Of a stretch of 43,933 nucleotides of DNA, positions 39,774-43,933 are shown in pieces (positions within the stretch are counted from its first letter, which is position 1; each line of letters starts with the position of its first letter). Position numbers and translations under genes: made by a program. The notes under the pieces are model-generated. The model was given only the letters and a program-made list of their open reading frames with translations, made no database searches and was not told the DNA's origin. This DNA comes from VRUE01 sp035318745 (GTDB lineage Bacteria > Actinomycetota > Thermoleophilia > Solirubrobacterales > 70-9): assembly GCA_035318745.1 (NCBI GenBank), contig DATHEA010000023.1, positions 1 through 43,933 on the forward strand. The letters are read 5' to 3'.

Positions 39774-42017
39774 TCAGCCAGCCGTAATCCCGCCACCAGC
39801 CCCGCCTGATTCAGGCGCGGCTTCCGGCGCCGCTTCGGGAGCAGCTTCGCCTTCCGGCGCCGCTTCGGGCGCCGGTGCCGCTTCTTCGGAGGGCGCCGAT
39901 TCAGTCGAGGATTCAGGGGGCACGTAGCTTTCTTCTTCGGCTTCGTCGCTGGATCCGCCACCCGAGCCCTTCGCCTCGGCCGCTTTTTCGCTTGCGCTTT
40001 CCGCGGCGCGTTCGGCCTTGATGTCCTGCCAGGCGGAAATCACGCTCGCCCAGATCTCGGCAGGAAACGTGCCGCCCATCACCGGGCCGCCGTTGTAGAG
40101 GGTGGTCATCGGCGTGACCGTGTCGGCGTAGCCGACCCAGACGCAGGCGGTGACTTCTTCGGTCGCGCCGCAGAACCAGGCGTCGCCGTTTTCCTCGGTC
40201 GTGCCGGTCTTGCCCCACTGGCCGGCGGCACCGATGTTCGCGTGCGTGCCGGTGCCGCTGCTGACGACGGTTTCGAGGATGCTCTTAGCCTCTTCGGCGG
40301 TTCCTTCGCTGAGCACCTGTTCGTGAGTCGAGTCGTTGTCGCCGCCCTTGATCGTGTGGCCGTCCTGGTCCTCTACCTGGGTGTAGGCCACCGGGCTGTC
40401 GCCCGGGTCGGGGGCGAGGGTGCCGCTGACGCGGTCCCCGTTGTTGGCCAGGGTCGAGTAGGCGTAGGTCCAGCCGAGGGGCGTGACGCCTTCCTTCAAG
40501 CCGCCCAGGACCATCGCCGGGTTGGTCGAGACCGGTTCGCGGTAGCCCATTTTGTGGATCGTCGCCGCGATCGAGCGGGTCCGGTCCTCGATCGTCTTGC
40601 CCTTGAGGCCTTCCAGCGCGAGCTGGGCGTAGATCGAGTTGTCAGAGTAGGTCGTCGCGCAGATGATGCTGCAGGACCCGAGATAGGAGTCCTCGTCGTT
40701 GTGGACGACGAAGGTTTCCTGGCCGTTCTTGCCGAAGTGGAATTCCTGCGGCGCCGATTCGTAGATCGTTTCCGGCGAGATCCCCTCTTCGAGGGCGGTG
40801 ATCAACGTGAAGGGCTTGATCGAGGAGCCCGGCTGGCGGTGGCCGAGCGTCGCCAGGTTGAACGGCTTGGTCTGGAAGTTGGGACCGCCGACCATCGCCT
40901 TGACGCCGGCGTTCTTGTTGTCGAGCACGACAACCGACGCGGTGGGGGGCAGGTAGCCGAGGTAGGAGTTGACCGCTTCTTCGGCAGCATTCTGGAGTTT
41001 GAGGTCGAGCGTCGTCTTCACTTTCAGCCCGCCGAAGAAGGTCTTGGCGGCGCCGTAGCGTTCGACCAGCTGCTGGCGCAGCCAGGAGGTGAAGTAGGGC
41101 GCCCTCGAGTCGAGCCTCGGGGGCTCGATCTGGCTCGGTGCCGGTAGGGCCTGCTTGCTCCCTTCTTCGAACTGGGTCTGGGTTATGTAGCCTTGTTCGT
41201 ACATCTTTTCCAGCACGATGTTGCGCCGCCCCAGAGCGTTTTCAGGGTAGATCTTCGGGTCGTAAGCCGAAGGTGAGGCGATGATCCCGGCCAGCGTCGC
41301 TGCCTCCCAGGGCTCCAGCACCGAGGCGCAGGGCTCGGCCGTGGTGCCGCAGCCCGGGTGGGCGCTACCGAAGTAGGTGCGGGCGGCCGCCTCGATGCCG
41401 TAGGCGCCCTCACCGAAGTAGATCGTGTTGAGGTACTCGGTGAGGATTTTGTCCTTGCTCCAGTGGCGCTCGAGCCGGTAGGCAAGCGCCGCCTCTCGGA
41501 ACTTCTCCAGGACCGTGCGGCTGCCTTCGGCTTCGAGCGCATTCTTGACGAACTGCTCGGTGATCGTCGAGGCGCCCTGCGCGGCGCTCTGGCTGAGCAC
41601 ATCCCGGACCAGGGCGCGGGCGATGCCCTGGAAGTCGACGCCGCTGTGCTCGTAGAAGCGCGAATCCTCGATCGAGACCACCGCGTTCTTGACGTTGGGA
41701 GAGATCTGGCCCGAGGTGAGCAGGATCTTGTTCTGGTTGCTGGTCAGCGTGCCGATCGGTTCGCCGGAGGCGTCGAAGACCTCGCTGTTCTTCGACGCCT
41801 TGTACTGGGCGAAGTTGTAGATCGCCGGTAGGTCCTGCGAAACCGCCGTCATCATGCCGAAGACCATCGAGACCACGGCGAGGACGCCGAGGCCCAAGAG
41901 GACAAAGAGGATGCGCAGCTTTTTCAGCCGCGGCCGCGCGGACTTCGTCGAAGGCGCCGGAGGCGGCGGGGGAACCGAGCCGCCGGCCCGGCGGGGCTTT
42001 GTTCCAAGGACCGCCAT
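39774..42017 (-). CDS. Class A penicillin-binding protein (glycosyltransferase plus transpeptidase)
   Basis: A 747-aa bifunctional peptidoglycan synthase. A ~35-residue Pro/Lys/Arg-rich cytoplasmic tail precedes one membrane anchor (~35-58). The GT51 domain shows VSIEDSRFYEHSGVDFQGIARA, GASTITEQFVKNALE and LNTIYFGEGAYGIEAAARTYFG. The transpeptidase has the SxxK serine in PGSSIKPFTLI, SxN in TYSDNSIYAQ and KTG in WGKTGTTEENGDAWFCG. After ~residue 665 comes an acidic/alanine/proline tail with EAAPE-type repeats, probably wall-spanning and flexible. It links lipid II outside the membrane. Divergent from tyrS with 62 bp between starts. Confidence 0.93.
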   Translation of the reverse strand: MAVLGTKPRRAGGSVPPPPPAPSTKSARPRLKKLRILFVLLGLGVLAVVSMVFGMMTAVSQDLPAIYNFAQYKASKNSEVFDASGEPIGTLTSNQNKILLTSGQISPNVKNAVVSIEDSRFYEHSGVDFQGIARALVRDVLSQSAAQGASTITEQFVKNALEAEGSRTVLEKFREAALAYRLERHWSKDKILTEYLNTIYFGEGAYGIEAAARTYFGSAHPGCGTTAEPCASVLEPWEAATLAGIIASPSAYDPKIYPENALGRRNIVLEKMYEQGYITQTQFEEGSKQALPAPSQIEPPRLDSRAPYFTSWLRQQLVERYGAAKTFFGGLKVKTTLDLKLQNAAEEAVNSYLGYLPPTASVVVLDNKNAGVKAMVGGPNFQTKPFNLATLGHRQPGSSIKPFTLITALEEGISPETIYESAPQEFHFGKNGQETFVVHNDEDSYLGSCSIICATTYSDNSIYAQLALEGLKGKTIEDRTRSIAATIHKMGYREPVSTNPAMVLGGLKEGVTPLGWTYAYSTLANNGDRVSGTLAPDPGDSPVAYTQVEDQDGHTIKGGDNDSTHEQVLSEGTAEEAKSILETVVSSGTGTHANIGAAGQWGKTGTTEENGDAWFCGATEEVTACVWVGYADTVTPMTTLYNGGPVMGGTFPAEIWASVISAWQDIKAERAAESASEKAAEAKGSGGGSSDEAEEESYVPPESSTESAPSEEAAPAPEAAPEGEAAPEAAPEAAPESGGAGGGITAG

Positions 42018-42079
42018 CGAGGTGTACGACCCGGCAGGCGCTACCCGCCGAGCAGACGCGGCAGTCTAGCATTGCCGGC

Positions 42080-43240
42080 GTGCCTGATCTGACGCGTAAC
42101 GCGGTCGACGTGCTGCCCGACGGCATGCTTGCCGAGCAGCTCGCGGCGCACAGTCCGCTGCGGGTCAAGCTCGGGATCGACCCGACGACCGCCGACATCC
42201 ACCTCGGCCACACCGTCGTCCTCAGCAAGCTGCGCGAGTTCCAGGACGAGGGCCACCAGGTGGTCCTCATCATCGGCGACTTCACCGCAAGGGTCGGCGA
42301 CCCGAGCGGTCGCTCGGCACAGCGACCGCTGCCCTCGACCGAGGAGATCGAGGCCAACGCGGCCACCTACCAGGAGCAGGCGTTCAAGCTGCTCGACCGC
42401 GAGCGGACCGAGGTGCGCTTCAACAGCGAGTGGCTGCGGATGGAGCCCGAGGCGCTACTTGGGCTCCTCGCCCAGACGACGGTTGCCAGGTTGCTCGAGC
42501 GCGACGACTTCCAGAAGCGGCTGGCGGCGAGCTCGCCGATCGCCGCCCTCGAGCTGCTCTACCCGCTGCTGCAGGGCTACGACTCGGTCGCGGTCGAAGC
42601 AGACGTCGAGCTGGGGGGGACCGACCAGAAGTTCAACCTGCTCTTCGGCCGCGACATCCAGGGCGCCTACGGCCAGAAGCCGCAATCGATCATGACGATG
42701 CCGATCCTGGTCGGAACCGACGGCACGCAGAAGATGAGCAAGTCGCTCGGCAACTACGTCGGGGTGACCGAGGCGCCAGAGGAGATGTTCGGCAAGCTGA
42801 TGCGGATCCCCGACGAGGCGATGGCCGAGTACTACCGCCTGCTGCTCGGCACCGAGGTGCCGCCGGGACCGCCGAACGAGGCCAAGCGCGAGCTGGGGAG
42901 ACAGATCGTCGCCCGCTTCCACGGCGACGATGCGGCCCGCGAGGCCGAGGAGCACTTTGACCGCCTCTTCGTCCGCCACGAGGCCCCCGAGCAGATAGAG
43001 GAGGTCGACCTCTCCGCCTACCAGGGCGACGGCGGCGACTCGGTCCACCTGCCGCTGCTGATGGCCGGGGCCTTCGAGATCAGCTCCAGCGAGGCCCGGC
43101 GTCTGCTGGGGCAGGGGGGCGTGAAGCTCGACGGAGAGCCGATTCCCTCGGGAACCCTCGATCTTGAGCCAGCGGCGCTGGACGGCCGCGTCCTGCAGGT
43201 CGGCAAGCGCCGCTTCCGCCGCATGCGTGCCGGCGCCTGA
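42080..43240 (+). CDS. tyrS: Tyrosyl-tRNA synthetase
   Basis: A 386-aa class I synthetase from GTG 42080. The HIGH-type motif is DIHLGHTVVLSKLREFQDEGH, the KMSKS loop is TQKMSKSLGNYVG, and the tyrosine pocket segment is VELGGTDQKFNLLFGRDIQ. A C-terminal S4 RNA-binding domain begins near SSSEARRLLGQGGVKLDGEPI. Domain order and length match the bacterial TyrZ-like branch. Earlier starts back to 41999 overlap the divergent PBP gene and lack homology. The sequence TAGCAT at 42067-42072 could be a -10 element, which would make the mRNA nearly leaderless. Confidence 0.94.
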   Translation: MPDLTRNAVDVLPDGMLAEQLAAHSPLRVKLGIDPTTADIHLGHTVVLSKLREFQDEGHQVVLIIGDFTARVGDPSGRSAQRPLPSTEEIEANAATYQEQAFKLLDRERTEVRFNSEWLRMEPEALLGLLAQTTVARLLERDDFQKRLAASSPIAALELLYPLLQGYDSVAVEADVELGGTDQKFNLLFGRDIQGAYGQKPQSIMTMPILVGTDGTQKMSKSLGNYVGVTEAPEEMFGKLMRIPDEAMAEYYRLLLGTEVPPGPPNEAKRELGRQIVARFHGDDAAREAEEHFDRLFVRHEAPEQIEEVDLSAYQGDGGDSVHLPLLMAGAFEISSSEARRLLGQGGVKLDGEPIPSGTLDLEPAALDGRVLQVGKRRFRRMRAGA

Positions 43241-43248
43241 GGCCCCTC

Positions 43249-43277
43249 TAGGCAAAGCGCCGCCGCAGCGCTATACT
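43249..43277 (+). promoter_or_regulatory. Candidate rRNA operon promoter
   Basis: TAGGCA (43249-43254) and TATACT (43272-43277) are separated by exactly 17 bp, close to the sigma-70-type consensus, directly after the tyrS stop and ~250 bp before 16S. This fits a housekeeping rRNA promoter. Confidence 0.6.
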
Positions 43278-43527
43278 CCCGCGTCCTTCTGGGATTGGCC
43301 CTGTGCCGTCCCATGCGCAAAAGACGGCGAGTCCCGCCGCAGAGGCGCAGCGGTCTTTGAAAACTGAGCAGCGTGCACCCCGCGAACATTCGTGTTCGTG
43401 GGATTGTTTGAGCCCGATCCACTCGACTCGTCAGCGTGTCGAGTGGTCTGATTTACCCGTCATGCCGGCCACCATGTATGTGTACCCGGTGGCCAGCCAG
43501 GCATGGCATCTCTCTGTAGAAGTACTC
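43278..43527 (+). ncRNA. 16S rRNA leader with antitermination/processing hairpins
   Basis: The 250-bp leader includes CTTTGAAAACTGAGCAGC, a sequence typical of bacterial rRNA leaders. It contains three clear hairpins: 43379-43402 (10 bp, TTCG loop), CCACTCGAC/GTCGAGTGG (43419-43427 with 43438-43446), and CATGCC-GGCCACC with GGTGGCC...GGCATG (43461-43505). These would serve antitermination and RNase III processing. No protein gene is seen. Confidence 0.6.

Positions 43528-43933
<406 letters not shown>

Noticed and set aside
39780..39960. Short tandem repeats (TTCCGGCGCCGCTTCGG-like) near the mpg/PBP border, considered as a CRISPR or satellite array
   Set aside because: They are codon-level repeats encoding the Ala/Pro/Glu tail of the penicillin-binding protein; no spacers.

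Overview
The window is high-GC actinobacterial DNA with tightly packed genes, frequent GTG/TTG starts and many ATGA/GTGA overlaps. The gene content (menaquinone pathway, actinobacterial-type SerC, no outer-membrane genes) and the start of a 16S rRNA gene at the right edge fit an actinobacterium. I lean towards the class Thermoleophilia (Solirubrobacterales-like), an inference from general resemblance and not from a search.

Layout. 1-217 is the 3' end of gatB. 539-3698 holds a type II NADH dehydrogenase behind a palindromic operator, a small membrane zinc-ribbon protein and a secreted sugar dehydrogenase whose C-terminus looks frameshifted. 3598-9156 is a cell-envelope sugar block: a family 2 glycosyltransferase, two paralogous ArnT/PMT-like membrane glycosyltransferases, a small secreted protein and a UDP-sulfoquinovose synthase (sqdB). 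9182-11510 is ilvBN. 11491-18798 is a nearly complete menaquinone set (menF, then menDCAB on the minus strand, then menE). 18810-19814 is ilvC. 19815-20284 is a non-coding stretch made of large folded repeats. 20285-26512 holds a cupin, serC-serA, a quinone-oxidoreductase-like enzyme, a secreted RTX-type protein and an MFS exporter. 26586-36545 is the leucine/isoleucine block: a leucine-rich leader peptide and leuA, an AbiEi/DUF559 gene that looks inserted, an XRE-cupin regulator, leuC, leuD, a SAM methyltransferase, leuB, ilvE and cimA. It runs on into a DegT aminotransferase, argH and a 3-methyladenine DNA glycosylase. A class A penicillin-binding protein (minus) and tyrS (plus) follow, then an rRNA promoter, leader and the first ~400 nt of 16S.

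How the genes work together. ilvBN, ilvC, ilvE, leuABCD and cimA together supply most steps of valine, leucine and isoleucine synthesis; ilvD is not in the window, and isoleucine probably uses the citramalate route. menF/D/C/A/B/E take chorismate to demethylmenaquinone, the likely electron acceptor of the NDH-2 at 539. The glycosyltransferases next to sqdB suggest a sulfoquinovose-containing envelope glycan or lipid.

The most unusual content is a set of long, near-perfect hairpin elements. (1) Two 148-bp elements behind ilvC and the cupin gene share a 90-nt core but have unrelated, perfectly complementary 29-bp arms. (2) Two nested hairpins, one inside a glycosyltransferase gene and one filling the mpg/PBP gap, share a TTTTTCG...CGAAAAA middle stem at the same offset but have unrelated arms. 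(3) Two 37-nt palindromes with compensatory changes bracket the AbiEi/DUF559 gene. I consider these, and the leucine leader whose Leu codons are complementary to the leuA ribosome-binding site, the best candidates for something undescribed.
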